A program made the position numbers and the translations under genes. Under the pieces are notes generated by a model, which saw only the letters and a program-made list of their open reading frames with translations, made no database searches and was not told the DNA's origin. From contig NZ_JACOQH010000014.1 in the NCBI RefSeq assembly GCF_014297335.1, positions 1-15,071 of the forward strand: 15,071 nt of DNA, written 5' to 3'. The stretch comes from Roseburia_D yibonii. GTDB taxonomy: Bacteria > Bacillota > Clostridia > Lachnospirales > Lachnospiraceae. Below are positions 15,045 to 15,071 of the stretch, piece by piece. Positions within the stretch are counted from its first letter, which is position 1; every line of letters starts with the position of its first letter.

Positions 15045-15071
15045 ATGTACAAACCGATCGACAAGCTACAG
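15045..15071 (+). CDS. DDE transposase, N-terminal fragment
   Basis: ATG 15045 follows GAGGGA (15031-15036) by eight bases and opens a frame that runs off the window after nine codons, MYKPIDKLQ. A short MYK-type start with a nearby Gln fits a group of IS5/IS1182-like transposases from Clostridia whose next residues usually form a Phe/Pro/Gly-rich stretch, but this comparison is from memory. The position just inside an IS terminal repeat and behind a clear promoter is the main support. It is the same orientation as the transposase remnant at the left edge. Confidence 0.7.

Larger units (their letters stand above)
14900..15071 (+). mobile_element. 5' end of an insertion sequence (downstream copy)
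   Basis: The element begins with an inverted repeat matching the end of the upstream IS, then carries its own promoter, an untranslated leader of about 73 bases and the first codons of a transposase, and continues out of the window. It faces the same way as the upstream copy, so the two bracket the operon as direct repeats. Its insertion interrupts drmC. Because the repeat agrees at 18 of 19 positions, the two elements are probably the same IS or close relatives. Full identity cannot be tested, since the visible parts are opposite ends. Confidence 0.83.

Noticed and set aside
14675..15064. Minus-strand frame of 129 codons across the drmC/IS junction
   Set aside because: It spans an IS insertion point, so it can only be an accidental open frame.

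Overview
The window is AT-rich, with strong GGAGG-type ribosome binding sites, sigma-A-like promoters and a gene style typical of low-GC Firmicutes. A gut Clostridia or Lachnospiraceae host is my best guess from style and from the insertion sequence type, but there is no marker gene that fixes the taxon. All genes lie on the + strand.

Layout: 1-281 is the 3' end of an insertion sequence (IS), holding the C-terminus of a DDE transposase and its right terminal repeat. Positions 282-430 are a regulatory region with an iterated TCGAAAAT motif, a TTGAAA-17-TATAAT promoter and a leader with two hairpins. Positions 431-14912 are one tightly packed operon: a small XRE-type regulator, a Type III-like adenine methylase (mod), a Type III-like helicase/restriction subunit (res), a C5-cytosine methylase (drmMII-like), a SNF2/RapA-like helicase (drmD-like), drmA helicase, drmB (DUF1998) and a broken drmC. 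From 14900 a second IS begins in the same orientation; its 5' end truncates drmC, and its transposase start codon lies at 15045. No gap between genes exceeds about 165 bases, so there is no long empty stretch.

How it fits together: drmA-drmB(-drmC) is the core of the DISARM anti-phage system. Published DISARM class 1 pairs the core with the SNF2 helicase DrmD and an adenine methylase. Class 2 pairs it with DrmE and the C5 methylase DrmMII. Here the core is joined by both a DrmD-type helicase and a C5 methylase, there is no drmE, and a full Type III-like mod-res pair sits at the front of the same operon behind a controller-like regulator. The likely logic is dual self-marking (adenine and cytosine methylation), with two effector arms (Res and DrmABD) acting on unmarked incoming DNA. 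The IS pair brackets the whole operon like a composite transposon, and the downstream copy has removed the catalytic part of DrmC. The hybrid architecture, the lost DrmC, the non-canonical nuclease motif of Res and the operator-like promoter are the points most worth following up.
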